DNA of 61,635 bases from the NCBI GenBank assembly GCA_028875345.1, contig JAPPEG010000375.1:1-61635 (forward strand), read 5' to 3'. Shown here piece by piece: positions 23,257 to 32,631 of this stretch (its first letter is position 1; every line of letters begins with the position of its first letter). The translations under genes and the position numbers were made by a program. The DNA comes from Gemmatimonadota bacterium. GTDB lineage: Bacteria > Latescibacterota > UBA2968 > UBA8231. The notes under the pieces are model-generated. The model was given only the letters and a program-made list of their open reading frames with translations. It did no database searches and had not been told where the DNA came from.

Positions 23257-23543
23257 GAAGCGGTTTTGCTCTGTTGAAAAGCTCAGTTTCTTTTTAGTAT
23301 TTTTATTGCCGCATGATTCGAAGCGGTTTCATAACATTCTGAGTGTAATCATTATACAGGCGACATGGACAAAGGCTTGAATTGTTACAGTGGAAAAAGG
23401 AGCTAAAAAGAGGGACGGCCCTAGGTGGTGAAAATCATATTCGTTGGGTTTTTACTACCTTTGGGCACTCAGGTATATAATTCCCTAAGAAAGAGTCCTA
23501 TCGGCTGAAAGGAACTCCCACCGAATCTTCTCTGGAGATAACG

Positions 23544-25688
23544 ATGTGCCGCATGCTTGTTGCTATTGGATTATTGACTGTTACACATGGAGCCTTCGCC
23601 TTAACGTGGGATTTTGACGAGGGCACCACTTTGGGTTGGACGGCCCAAGAAAGCGTCTTAGGCGATGACAATAGGAACTCCACCTTGGTATACAGTGAGG
23701 TCGAAGACGGCGTCTGGCGCATTGCTCCAGTGCCGGGCGGGCAACAACCAGCCATTCAATTGCGCTCGCCGCCGATTGGGGAGGACTCCGCCCTGTTCGA
23801 CTACGTCACCTTACGACTCCGTATCATACATGATCGTCCCACTGGGGGAAACCTCCTTATGGCGTGGTTCAATCCCGAGTACAGACGCCTCCGGGAGGAA
23901 TTGGGACCAACCGGACTAGTAGGGCATATGGGAAAATTTGGTACGGGACGTTATCAAATCTATCCCACTGCGTGGGAAAACATCGCTGTGGATATACGTG
24001 CCTTGGAAGCGGCTGCGGAAGCAAATCCAGAAGAGGAGATCGTCTGGCAGGACACTCTCTTCAACTTCCAATTAGACCTGAATTTGAACACTGACCCACA
24101 GGGGCCCGCTGACCATCCAGCCTTTGTAGAAGTGGACTGGATTCAACTGACAGGGGCCGAAGAGCTGCTGCTGGGGGAATTGCAGCCTCGGGTTGTCGAA
24201 GTGGAGGCCGGATTGCCCGGAGCGTTGTTCACCGCGCCCAGCTTTTTTCCCCTCGGCGAGGGCATCAAGATGACAGCCTTCCCATTCCCGCAACATGCTT
24301 TGGGGGATGTGGATGGCGATGGAGATGTGGATTTAGTAGCGGCTTGGGTGCGCCAACCGGGCGGAGGAGTAGAGGTGGGCTGGATGGTGGCGTCCAACAA
24401 CGGTTTGGGAGGTTTTGTCCCTACTCAAGAGGGTTCCCTCCTCAAGACAGGGAGGGAATCTTACCCAATCCCCGTCATCGCGGGAGGCGATTTCGATGGA
24501 GATGGGCTCCTCGATCTGGCCGTTTACGGTGGTTCCCTTGAGCTATGGCATAATCGGGATAAGGACGGTTTTGAAACCATTCTGCAACTACCCGACGTCT
24601 CTTTCGTTGGTCTAGCCGATGGCGACGGAGACGGCGATGTGGACCTGTTGGGTGTGGAAGTAGGCGATACGTGGTCCAACGTAATCATGTGGTCCAACGA
24701 TGGCGACGCTGGGTTTGTCCGCAGCGATCAATTCGTCCTCGATAGCGAGGAGAACCTTCTTGGTTTGCCGCTCGCCGGGCAACTGTTGGGCGAGGCCGTA
24801 CGTCTGTTGTGGAGCCGACCGTGTTACCTGCCCCAAGGCACTTGGCAATTGACTCGGCCATGGGCAACCGGCGAGGAGCCGTCGCTCTTTTTGGAGGCTG
24901 TGGTCAACCCCTGTGACCTGCACCTGCTCACCGACATTGATGGTGATGGTGCGGTGGAGTTGGTCGGAACCCCTGATCGGGATCTACAATTTGAATCTAC
25001 ATCTTTAGCCACCACCCACCATGGTTTGGCACTGTGGCGTGTGGACGCCTCGGGCGGGGTAGAACGCCACACCCTGCTTGACCCACAGGTGCTCGTGCCG
25101 CATCGGGCCATTGCCAGCGACCTCAACGGCGATGGCCTGCTGGACTTAGCCGTGATTGATGGCAACTTGGTGACTGGCCCGGCGCTGGTGGTGCTGGTCG
25201 GCCAGCACGATGGAGTACCCATCGTCGAAGGTCGCTACCGGCTGCCGGGCACGGGCGGCCCGGTGTTTGCCAGCGATGTAAACGGCGATAGGACGACTGA
25301 TCTGGTCGTGCTAGGGCGAAGTGTGGAAGGTGGTCCCGGGGGGGCCTTCGTATTCATCAACCAGAGCACCCCGATTACAGCCGTGGCCACTGAGGTGGCC
25401 ACGCCAACAACCTTTGCCCTCGGTGCCAATTACCCCAATCCATTCAATCCAGCTACGACTATCCCCTTTACGGTGCCCGTCGGAGCCGACGACGTGAACT
25501 TAACCATCTACAACGTCTTGGGGCAGCCGGTTCGCCAAGTGTGGAATGGTCCCTTGGTAGCTGGCGAGCATCGACTGGCTTGGGATGGTCGGGATGTGCA
25601 GGGGCTACCCGTCGCCGCTGGGGTGTATCTGGTGCAGCTGCACCAAGGCGACCAGGCGCGCATCCGTAAGATGGTCAAACTTGAATAG
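23544..25688 (+). CDS. VCBS/FG-GAP surface protein with C-terminal FlgD-like domain
   Basis: 714 residues, GGAG seven bases before the ATG. Signal peptide (L-V-A-I-G-L-L-T-V-T-H-G-A-F-A), then an N-terminal beta domain opening L-T-W-D-F-D-E-G-T-T-L-G-W-T that two paralogues in the window share. Residues about 245-610 hold VCBS/FG-GAP blades with Ca-binding-like D-x-D-G-D-G-D motifs (D-V-D-G-D-G-D-V-D-L). The last 90 residues are a FlgD-like Ig domain (A-N-Y-P-N-P-F-N-P-A-T-T-I, W-D-G-R-D, A-G-V-Y-L-V), which in FCB bacteria often acts as a sorting or anchoring domain. Likely a large cell-surface or secreted protein; ligand unknown. It starts just outside the inverted-repeat island. Confidence 0.8.
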   Translation: MCRMLVAIGLLTVTHGAFALTWDFDEGTTLGWTAQESVLGDDNRNSTLVYSEVEDGVWRIAPVPGGQQPAIQLRSPPIGEDSALFDYVTLRLRIIHDRPTGGNLLMAWFNPEYRRLREELGPTGLVGHMGKFGTGRYQIYPTAWENIAVDIRALEAAAEANPEEEIVWQDTLFNFQLDLNLNTDPQGPADHPAFVEVDWIQLTGAEELLLGELQPRVVEVEAGLPGALFTAPSFFPLGEGIKMTAFPFPQHALGDVDGDGDVDLVAAWVRQPGGGVEVGWMVASNNGLGGFVPTQEGSLLKTGRESYPIPVIAGGDFDGDGLLDLAVYGGSLELWHNRDKDGFETILQLPDVSFVGLADGDGDGDVDLLGVEVGDTWSNVIMWSNDGDAGFVRSDQFVLDSEENLLGLPLAGQLLGEAVRLLWSRPCYLPQGTWQLTRPWATGEEPSLFLEAVVNPCDLHLLTDIDGDGAVELVGTPDRDLQFESTSLATTHHGLALWRVDASGGVERHTLLDPQVLVPHRAIASDLNGDGLLDLAVIDGNLVTGPALVVLVGQHDGVPIVEGRYRLPGTGGPVFASDVNGDRTTDLVVLGRSVEGGPGGAFVFINQSTPITAVATEVATPTTFALGANYPNPFNPATTIPFTVPVGADDVNLTIYNVLGQPVRQVWNGPLVAGEHRLAWDGRDVQGLPVAAGVYLVQLHQGDQARIRKMVKLE

Positions 25689-25708
25689 ACGAACGATCTG
25701 AAACCGAT

Positions 25709-28207
25709 ATGCTGGAGAAATTGCGCCAACACATAGCGACTAGCTTACAGCATTTGAGCGTCCGTCTGGAACAGACCAGCACGGTTAAAGGCCTGCCGCG
25801 TCACGAGTGCCCCGTACTGATCTTTTTTCACGGCTACAGCCTAGCCCATACTATCCGCCCCTTGGTCGTGGGACGAGCGCTGCGGGTGCGCGGCTACCCC
25901 GTAGAATTCGCTGGAGTGGGGCCCCATACCGCCCGAATTATCGCCGAAGGCTTTCAAGTGTACGAGGTAGAAACTATGCCGCAAAGCCGCATGGACGAGT
26001 ACGTAGCCCACGGCGACTATGGCTACTACAATGTGGAGTGGATAGATCGTTGTGTACAAGCCGAACGCACACTTATCAGGCGGCTTCGCCCCGCCCTCGC
26101 GCTGGCGGACATGCGGCCTACCTTGCCGCTTACCGCCTCTCTTGAGGGGATAGATATAGCCCTGATAGAGGCGGCTTACAATCAACCAGACTATCCTTTC
26201 CCTATCCGTCTGCCCACTGCCTTTCCCTTAGGCACAGAGCCCTTCGACGAATATGCTCGCGACAACATATCGACATTCAAGCCACACTACACTTTCTACT
26301 TAGTGGCCGATGTGCCCCAGTTCCACCCACCAGGTGAACAGACTCCGTCTTACCATTGCTATGTGGGGTCACTGATCGAGTCGCCGCCGTCCCGTCCCAT
26401 CGCAGTACTGAACGATTGGGACGAGCGGTTACCGCTGGTCTACTTCAACTGCGGTAGCACTGGTGCTTATCCCGGCTTTCTCGACGAGACGCTGAGCCGC
26501 ATGGCCAACAAACCCTACCGCGTTCTGGTGACCACTGCTGGTCGTTGGGCCGGACAAGTAGAGGCCCCCAATATCCGCGTCGTTGACTTTGTGCCCGCGG
26601 CTTGGGTATTGGCGCGTGCGGCTCTCTTCGTCGGCCTTGGCGGCATTGGTTCCATCTACCACGCCTTACGCCAAGGTGTACCCGTAATCGGAGCACCTGA
26701 GCACTTGGACCAGGAGTACCACCTCAATCGAGTGCGTGACCTCGGCTTGGGATATAAGCTCAACTGGGACGCATTTCTCCAAGTGGAGCCTCTGTTAGAG
26801 ATTATAGACGACCTCTTGGCTCGTCGTGGCGAGTTTGCCCCACGTTGCCGTGCCTTTGCTGCACACATTAGGGAATGGGATGAGGGCAAGGCTGCGGCGG
26901 ATGTAGTTGATGCCTTTTTTGTGGACCAGCGTTCCTCCTACCAGATAGAGGAGGACTATCGGATACCCGATTTCGAATTTCTCCACCACCTCAACCTGAG
27001 TACTTCGGCTAACCTCAGCGTTAAGGATCTCCGTACCTTGCTTCACCTCAACCTGAGCCGTGGTCTGCCGCACATCCAACAGGGCGGTAAGATCGTCTTT
27101 GATCGGGCAGCTTCTTGGAACTGGCTCTACGACCACGAACCTGTATTCTTTGAAAGCGATTATCGCGCCCTCGAAGAGAGACGCCGCCATTTTTTCCAGC
27201 ACGCCAATGGCCACATCGCACTGCATCGGGATCGTCAACGCTATCGCCTCACCTATACCTATCGGCTCTACCCACCGACCTTGCCGCCAGATACCAAGGC
27301 CCAGCTCTTTCTGCCTTATCCCATACCCAGTCCACATCAGGGGGAGATCGAGTTGCAGGCCTGTACACCAGACGACCTGCGAACTTGCTTTGCTCCGCAG
27401 GCCGGTTTTTTCTATGGCTATCCCATCCAGGTGGAGGAGGCCGCTCCAGCCTCGGTAGATTTTTCCTACACCTGTGAGTTGACCGTGCAGGGCCGCATAG
27501 GCCCAACGGCCTCGGCTTCGCTGTCGGCCTGTGAATACCGCCGCTACAGCGAAATCGACCCAAAGTTGGCGCAAGAAGCGGTAGTCAAAAACTTTTTTGC
27601 CGAACTGGACCTGGATGGAGTAGAAGACCCCTTGGAAAAGGCGCGTCGCATGTACGTCCAATTGGCCGGGGTCAAGCGCTTTAAAAAAACCAAAGAGCAA
27701 TCGCAGGATTTGGCCTCTTCCATCCACGTGGTGTTGAACGACAGCGGCGGCCACTGTATAACACTATCCAATGCGTTTATCGCCTTTTGCCGCTTACAGG
27801 GTATCGCGGCGCGTCAGGTCACCGGTGCCCTAGCTGGCTACCCCGCTGGCGATGGTCGTTTTGAGATAGCGGCCTATAACGAGATTCTCTTTGGGCACAC
27901 TTGGGTGGAAATTTTTGCTCCGGAACAAGGTTGGGTGCCAGTGGAGTTTCACGGTATTGTCATTGGCCCGCAGGCGGCGACGGAAGACAATGTCGCCGAC
28001 GAGGCGCTGCGCCGCCATATCGCCGAGGTCGGCGGTCGCTATGTCGATTTTTACTTTGGCCAGTTGGATTGCCACCGCGTCGTGTGTTCCAATTCGGTCA
28101 AGACTATACCACAACTGTTGGCCTGGCGCGAAATCGAGGCCGAGCCACAAGTCCACGTGCCGGAGGGATTAAAGTACGAATGCCGGCTCGTCTTTGAGTG
28201 CATCTGA
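25709..28207 (+). CDS. Glycosyltransferase (GT-B, UDPGT-like) fused to a transglutaminase-like domain
   Basis: 832 residues, 20 bp after the VCBS gene. Residues 1 to about 400 follow the GT-B fold of MGT/UGT enzymes: N-terminal F-F-H-G-Y-S-L-A-H-T-I-R-P and the nucleotide-sugar signature G-L-G-G-I-G-S-I-Y-H-A-L-R-Q-G-V-P-V-I-G-A-P near 310-330. Residues about 640-760 form a transglutaminase-like core: Cys in G-G-H-C-I-T-L-S-N-A near 683, His in G-H-T-W-V-E-I-F near 730, then W-V-P-V-E-F where an Asp is usual. No signal peptide, so probably cytoplasmic. Joining the two catalytic domains is unusual; it suggests modification of a protein or glycan made by this locus. The GT2 gene follows after 1 bp. 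Confidence 0.75.
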   Translation: MLEKLRQHIATSLQHLSVRLEQTSTVKGLPRHECPVLIFFHGYSLAHTIRPLVVGRALRVRGYPVEFAGVGPHTARIIAEGFQVYEVETMPQSRMDEYVAHGDYGYYNVEWIDRCVQAERTLIRRLRPALALADMRPTLPLTASLEGIDIALIEAAYNQPDYPFPIRLPTAFPLGTEPFDEYARDNISTFKPHYTFYLVADVPQFHPPGEQTPSYHCYVGSLIESPPSRPIAVLNDWDERLPLVYFNCGSTGAYPGFLDETLSRMANKPYRVLVTTAGRWAGQVEAPNIRVVDFVPAAWVLARAALFVGLGGIGSIYHALRQGVPVIGAPEHLDQEYHLNRVRDLGLGYKLNWDAFLQVEPLLEIIDDLLARRGEFAPRCRAFAAHIREWDEGKAAADVVDAFFVDQRSSYQIEEDYRIPDFEFLHHLNLSTSANLSVKDLRTLLHLNLSRGLPHIQQGGKIVFDRAASWNWLYDHEPVFFESDYRALEERRRHFFQHANGHIALHRDRQRYRLTYTYRLYPPTLPPDTKAQLFLPYPIPSPHQGEIELQACTPDDLRTCFAPQAGFFYGYPIQVEEAAPASVDFSYTCELTVQGRIGPTASASLSACEYRRYSEIDPKLAQEAVVKNFFAELDLDGVEDPLEKARRMYVQLAGVKRFKKTKEQSQDLASSIHVVLNDSGGHCITLSNAFIAFCRLQGIAARQVTGALAGYPAGDGRFEIAAYNEILFGHTWVEIFAPEQGWVPVEFHGIVIGPQAATEDNVADEALRRHIAEVGGRYVDFYFGQLDCHRVVCSNSVKTIPQLLAWREIEAEPQVHVPEGLKYECRLVFECI

Positions 28208-28208
28208 G

Positions 28209-29285
28209 ATGGACATTTCCGTGGTCATTGCCACTCACAACCAAAAGGAACGTCTGCGGCTGGTATTGGCTGGATTGCGCGGCCAGACCGCGTCGGCTGA
28301 GTACGTTGAAGTCGTGGTCGTGGACGACGGCTGTAGCGACGGGACGGACAAAATGCTCGACGAGGTTGGTCGCCAGATGGACCTAAAGGTAGTTCACCTG
28401 CGGCCCAACGAAGGGCGTTGTCGGGCACGCAATCGGGGTGTTGAGGCCGCAACAGGAGAATTCGTCGCCTTCTTGGACGGGGATGCCCTGCCTCATCCAC
28501 AGTGGCTCCAACGCTATATAGAAGCGCTAGAACAGGGAGGCAGTGGGTGCCTGTTGTGCGGTGCTGAGTACAGTCTGCCCGATTTGGAGTATCTACAGGA
28601 TCCCCAAAGTGGGATGCCGATGGAGGACAAGACGCCGAGTACTGTACGCGAGTACCTCCGCATTCACCGGCAAGAGTTGATCCTGACCGAGGATATGGTC
28701 CTCACAGCCTTTGACCACATAGAAGCCCGCGCCGTGCTCGGCGGCTATCCCTTTCCCGAACTCAAGACCTTGCAGGAACAGATAGCCGAGCTTTTTGCCC
28801 GGCATCCCGATTCCCCCATTGGTTGGATGGGCTTTTTTCCGCACAACGGCGCGGTTTCTAGGGATGCCTTTTTGGCAGCGGGTGGTTTTGATCCCAACAT
28901 CGCCTTTAGCGAAGGGTGGGACTTGGCTTATCGGCTGCAACAGCGCGGCTGTCGGCCGTGCTTTGTACCCGAGGCCAAGACTTATCACCTCTATCACTAC
29001 CACGACTTTTCCGATCCACTCAAGGCGCGCGAAGAGACGCTCGTCGCCCGGCAAGCCATGCAGTACATGGAGCGGAAATACGGCGATCCCAAATTGCTGC
29101 TGTTCCACTTCTGGTGCTACAGTATCTGGCCGGACCCCTTCGTGCCCGAAGAAACGTTGCTAGGGGACCTGATAGAATTTCACCATGCGTACGCGCACTG
29201 GCCCACCAGCCGACTGCGCGATCTGCGGACCTTGTTAGACCATCACCCGCTATGGGGCGAACCGAGTGGAGTGCAAAGGCTATGA
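28209..29285 (+). CDS. Family 2 glycosyltransferase
   Basis: 358 residues from the ATG at 28209, 1 bp after the fusion gene's stop. GT-A fold signs: I-S-V-V-I-A-T-H-N-Q-K-E-R-L at the N-terminus, V-V-V-D-D-G-C-S-D-G-T near 40, the D-x-D metal site in F-L-D-G-D-A-L-P near 92, and the acceptor-side G-W-D-L-A-Y-R-L-Q-Q-R-G near 236. No membrane helices. It transfers an activated sugar to an unknown acceptor. Translationally coupled (ATGA) to the TPR gene that follows, so the GT-fusion, GT2 and TPR genes form one unit. Confidence 0.85.
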   Translation: MDISVVIATHNQKERLRLVLAGLRGQTASAEYVEVVVVDDGCSDGTDKMLDEVGRQMDLKVVHLRPNEGRCRARNRGVEAATGEFVAFLDGDALPHPQWLQRYIEALEQGGSGCLLCGAEYSLPDLEYLQDPQSGMPMEDKTPSTVREYLRIHRQELILTEDMVLTAFDHIEARAVLGGYPFPELKTLQEQIAELFARHPDSPIGWMGFFPHNGAVSRDAFLAAGGFDPNIAFSEGWDLAYRLQQRGCRPCFVPEAKTYHLYHYHDFSDPLKAREETLVARQAMQYMERKYGDPKLLLFHFWCYSIWPDPFVPEETLLGDLIEFHHAYAHWPTSRLRDLRTLLDHHPLWGEPSGVQRL

Positions 29286-30481
29286 ATCGCCAAGAAGTAG
29301 AAGAAGAGAAGGTACTCGAAGAGCTGGCCCAAGCTGAAAGAAATAAAAATAAAAAAGGCATGGCAGCGGCCCATGTTCAATTGGGTCATCTACATAAGAG
29401 AGCTGGCCAACTCGAACAGGCAGACGCCGCCTACCAGCGTGCCCGCGTCCTAGCCGAAGAGTTAGGGAATGTCCAGCTAGAGGCCGATGCCTATAGCGGC
29501 TGGGGTCTGTTATGGGAGATACAGGGCGACTTGGGGCGGGCGTGGCAACTGCTCATGGCATCTTACGAGATAAACAAGACGAGTGAAGACCGTGCGCGCT
29601 TGGCGGACAATTACAGCAATCTGGGTTTTCTGGCGCAAATGCAAGATAATTTTGCCGATGCCGAGCGCCTGTATGGCTATGCCTTGCACCTGCGCGAAGA
29701 ATTGGCAGACGAGGCTGGACGGGCCGTGGACTACGGCAACATGGGCAATCTGTTTTTTGCCCGTGGCCAATTAGACCGCGCCCTAGCGTACCTAGAAAAG
29801 TCCCTGAATACATATAGGGCCATAGACGACCGCGCAGGTATGGCCAACCAGTACCAAAGCCTTGCTCGCGTGTACATGGTTCAAGGAGAAACGGCCCGCG
29901 CTGAGGAGTTGTTGCACCAAGCGCTGGCCTTAGACGAACCGCTCGATCGTCTCGAAGGGCTGGGGCTTGAGTACGGCACCTTGGGACAAATCTATCTTCA
30001 GACAGAGCGCTTCGACGAGGCCGAATCCATGTATCGGAAAGCCCTGTCCGTGCAGGAGCGGTTGGGACACAAGCGCAACCAAGCCAACGCCGCTGGCTAT
30101 CTGAGCGTGGTATATCAAAAGCGCCAAGCGCACCAGAGCGCGACCGAGATGGCGCACCGATCGCTACAGTTATTTGAAGAAATAGAGGATATGCAGGGCA
30201 TTGCTTGGCAGGCGGGACTCTTAGCCGAGCTGTATTGTGCCGAGGGTTCGTTCGAGCACGCCGAGCAAATGTATCGCAAATGCCTAATCTACCAAAAGAG
30301 CTTGGGCAACGACGAGGCCTGTGCTGCCGCTCACGTGTGGTTGGGCGCTATGTACTCGGCTTGGGGAAAGCGCTACGACGCGATATTGAACTGGAAACAG
30401 GCGCAGGAAATCTTCCGTCAACTGGGCCAAATAGAGCAAGCAGGAAACCTAAAGAAAATGATTGTAGATAGTTCCTTATAA
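29282..30481 (+). CDS. TPR-repeat protein
   Basis: 399 residues from the ATG at 29282, overlapping the GT2 stop by 4 bp. Almost the whole chain is tetratricopeptide repeats of the 40-residue Kinesin-light-chain/TPR_12 type (A-D-N-Y-S-N-L-G-F-L-A, A-R-A-E-E-L-L-H-Q-A-L, D-E-A-E-S-M-Y-R-K-A-L). No signal peptide, so probably a cytoplasmic scaffold for the two glycosyltransferases. Confidence 0.8.
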   Translation: MNRQEVEEEKVLEELAQAERNKNKKGMAAAHVQLGHLHKRAGQLEQADAAYQRARVLAEELGNVQLEADAYSGWGLLWEIQGDLGRAWQLLMASYEINKTSEDRARLADNYSNLGFLAQMQDNFADAERLYGYALHLREELADEAGRAVDYGNMGNLFFARGQLDRALAYLEKSLNTYRAIDDRAGMANQYQSLARVYMVQGETARAEELLHQALALDEPLDRLEGLGLEYGTLGQIYLQTERFDEAESMYRKALSVQERLGHKRNQANAAGYLSVVYQKRQAHQSATEMAHRSLQLFEEIEDMQGIAWQAGLLAELYCAEGSFEHAEQMYRKCLIYQKSLGNDEACAAAHVWLGAMYSAWGKRYDAILNWKQAQEIFRQLGQIEQAGNLKKMIVDSSL

Positions 30482-30679
30482 GCTGCCTGAAAACCCTACG
30501 CAAACGCCGTTGGGTCGTTGAGCGCACCTTGGTTTGGTATGGTTGATGAATTTTCGCTGTCATGCCCGAAATTATGAGGTGTTGGCCCGCGCTATCTAGA
30601 AAGGATCAAACAAAAAATACAGTTTTCAGATAGCTTCTATGAATTAATCCCCTCTCATCCTTTAAAGAAAGGTTGCGCT

Positions 30680-32581
30680 ATGTTTACTTTTTCTCTATCA
30701 GCGGTAAAACATGTACTGCGATCTGGCGGGTCGCTTGCGTTTGTAGCCCTGTCGTTGCTGAGTACTTCACACCTCAGTGCCATCACTTGGAATTTTGCAC
30801 AAGAAGGCGATGCCCAGGGTTGGGTCGCTTGGGAAAGTGATGCCTCGGGCGCAGTAAATAGAGTACCGCTGTATTCGGAGACGCCAGGTGGAGTATGGCG
30901 TGTTTCGCCTCGGGCCTTTGCGCCTAGGACTAATCCGATGGTCGAATTGATCTCCCCACTTATTGGCCTCGATTCAGCCCTGTTCGACCGACTGCGTATC
31001 CGTTTGCGCATACTGCATACACAGCCGGTCGAGAGTCGGATTACACTTTTATGGAAGAATCCTGCTAACAAGGCCCTGCCAGGATTCTTTATCAACGCAC
31101 AGCCGGGAACGGGAATTGACCATATTACCTTGTTAAAGAGCCAACACCATATCTACACTGCGGATTGGCAGGAGGTTACGATTGATAGTTTAGTCTCTAA
31201 GATCTACGTAAAAGAGGGAAAGGTACATCATCGCGTTTGGGAAGATGAATTGTTCGAAATACGCATTCTACTGCCCTTGTCCAATCACTCGAAGGATGTG
31301 GAGGGGCCGGAGGAAATCCCCGAGGCAGTGGAAATCGACTGGATCGAGTTGACTTATGCGGAAACGCCAGATTCAGAAATCGCGCCGCCGAGGGGGAAAG
31401 AACCGCATCCTGTCGGGACGCTCTTTGCCCTACCACTTTTCTATCCTTTAGACCATCATGGATTGGACATAGGACAACACGGCAGGCCAGTAGCCGAATT
31501 GGGAGATCTGGATGGCGATGGCGATATAGATATGGCAGCGGTATGGGAAGGCTGGGATCCCAATGTTGATTCCGGCAGTGCGGGTTGGAGTGAAGGTTGG
31601 TTGTGCGCATTCAATGAAGGTGGTCGTTTCTCCCCCAAAGTTAGCGTCGAACAATTTCCCGAAACCAATCCCATACCTAGGCTAACCGGTGCTGACTTGA
31701 CCGGCGACGATCGCATGGAACTCATGGTGGGCTTTGGCCATTCACTCGAAATATTAGAGCATTCACCAGCCGGCTGGTCAGTGATGCGATATATAAAGGA
31801 TGGCGTGATTCCTTTAGGTATAGGAGATGCCGACGGGGACGGAGATGAGGATGTATGGCTGACCGAGTTACACTCGAAGGGCTCAGTACGCGCCGTCATT
31901 TTGCTCAATGACGGTGAAGGACGGTTCGACGAGGAAATGGCCCTAGCTCCCGAGTTAGGTGAGTTTGCTTGGTTCCCTATGCGCCTTATCCACCATGTCC
32001 CAGGCGGGCAAAAGACAGGATTGCTTTGGAAAGGCCCCGATGTTGGTGCTCCGCAGGACTATATGGCAACCTATCTGGGCGAAAATGGGGAACCCATCCA
32101 GGAGTATCTCAGAGTGGATGCGGTGGCCGATTTGATATGCTATGCGGGCGATTTTGATCAGGATGGAGATACAGATATGGTTGCGGGAAGGTCCGTCGCA
32201 TCTATGGCGATAGGCCCTGTACTCACAGGGCTGGATCTTTTAATTAATCGAGGAGACGGCGTTTTAGACAAGATCACATGGTATGAAAGGAGTTACGTTC
32301 AACAGGATGTGGTGTTTTCTGACCTAAATGAAGATGGTCTCTTGGATGCGGTGTTTGTAGATCGCGATTTTCGCCAGCCCGCACTCGTCGTCAATATAGG
32401 AAGAAAGAACGGAGTGCCTCTCCGGGAAGGCTATTACCCACTCCAAGGGTTGGGCGGAGCGGTCGTGAGTGGTGATGTGGATGGAGACGGGGATATAGAC
32501 TTGGCAGTGTTAGAGAGCGCCGTTCGCGGTGGGGGCAATGGCATATACATCCTGTCCAACCAGACAAAGATGGATGATTGA
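30680..32581 (+). CDS. VCBS/FG-GAP surface protein lacking the FlgD-like tail
   Basis: 633 residues with AAAGAAAGG upstream. Signal peptide (L-A-F-V-A-L-S-L-L-S-T-S-H-L-S-A) followed by I-T-W-N-F-A-Q-E-G-D-A-Q-G-W, the same N-terminal domain as the proteins at 23544 and 55517. VCBS/FG-GAP blades carry D-G-D-G-D-I-D and D-A-D-G-D-G-D-E-D motifs. The chain stops right after the last blade (I-Y-I-L-S-N-Q-T-K), where its paralogues continue for about 100 residues into a FlgD-like domain. It may be truncated, or released rather than anchored. The 198-bp upstream gap shows no clear promoter. Confidence 0.78.
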   Translation: MFTFSLSAVKHVLRSGGSLAFVALSLLSTSHLSAITWNFAQEGDAQGWVAWESDASGAVNRVPLYSETPGGVWRVSPRAFAPRTNPMVELISPLIGLDSALFDRLRIRLRILHTQPVESRITLLWKNPANKALPGFFINAQPGTGIDHITLLKSQHHIYTADWQEVTIDSLVSKIYVKEGKVHHRVWEDELFEIRILLPLSNHSKDVEGPEEIPEAVEIDWIELTYAETPDSEIAPPRGKEPHPVGTLFALPLFYPLDHHGLDIGQHGRPVAELGDLDGDGDIDMAAVWEGWDPNVDSGSAGWSEGWLCAFNEGGRFSPKVSVEQFPETNPIPRLTGADLTGDDRMELMVGFGHSLEILEHSPAGWSVMRYIKDGVIPLGIGDADGDGDEDVWLTELHSKGSVRAVILLNDGEGRFDEEMALAPELGEFAWFPMRLIHHVPGGQKTGLLWKGPDVGAPQDYMATYLGENGEPIQEYLRVDAVADLICYAGDFDQDGDTDMVAGRSVASMAIGPVLTGLDLLINRGDGVLDKITWYERSYVQQDVVFSDLNEDGLLDAVFVDRDFRQPALVVNIGRKNGVPLREGYYPLQGLGGAVVSGDVDGDGDIDLAVLESAVRGGGNGIYILSNQTKMDD

Positions 32582-32631
32582 ATGGGTGTGGCACGTGTTA
32601 GGTCCTGCCGAAAAGAGAGGGGCATAGGACG

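Larger units (their letters stand above)
22528..23485. mobile_element. AT-rich island bounded by 26-bp inverted repeats
   Basis: The right boundary (23460-23485) is the exact reverse complement of a left boundary formed by 22528-22537 joined to 22683-22698; the left copy is split by the MITE-like element at 22538-22682. Between the repeats base composition falls sharply against the GC-rich surroundings and there is one gene (22804-23256). No transposase or recombinase is seen inside. It may be a non-autonomous cassette, or a segment that could invert. The direct repeat GAAGCGGTTT occurs twice downstream of the gene (near 23259 and 23318). Confidence 0.6.

Noticed and set aside
23257-23459. 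AT-rich flank of the foreign gene, checked for a second gene or RNA
   Set aside because: No open frame of useful length and no clear structure; only the short GAAGCGGTTT direct repeat is visible.
32589-32605. TGGCACG upstream of the DUF4159 gene, a possible third sigma54 promoter
   Set aside because: No TTGC-like -12 element at the right spacing, no dyad triplet and no terminator nearby.
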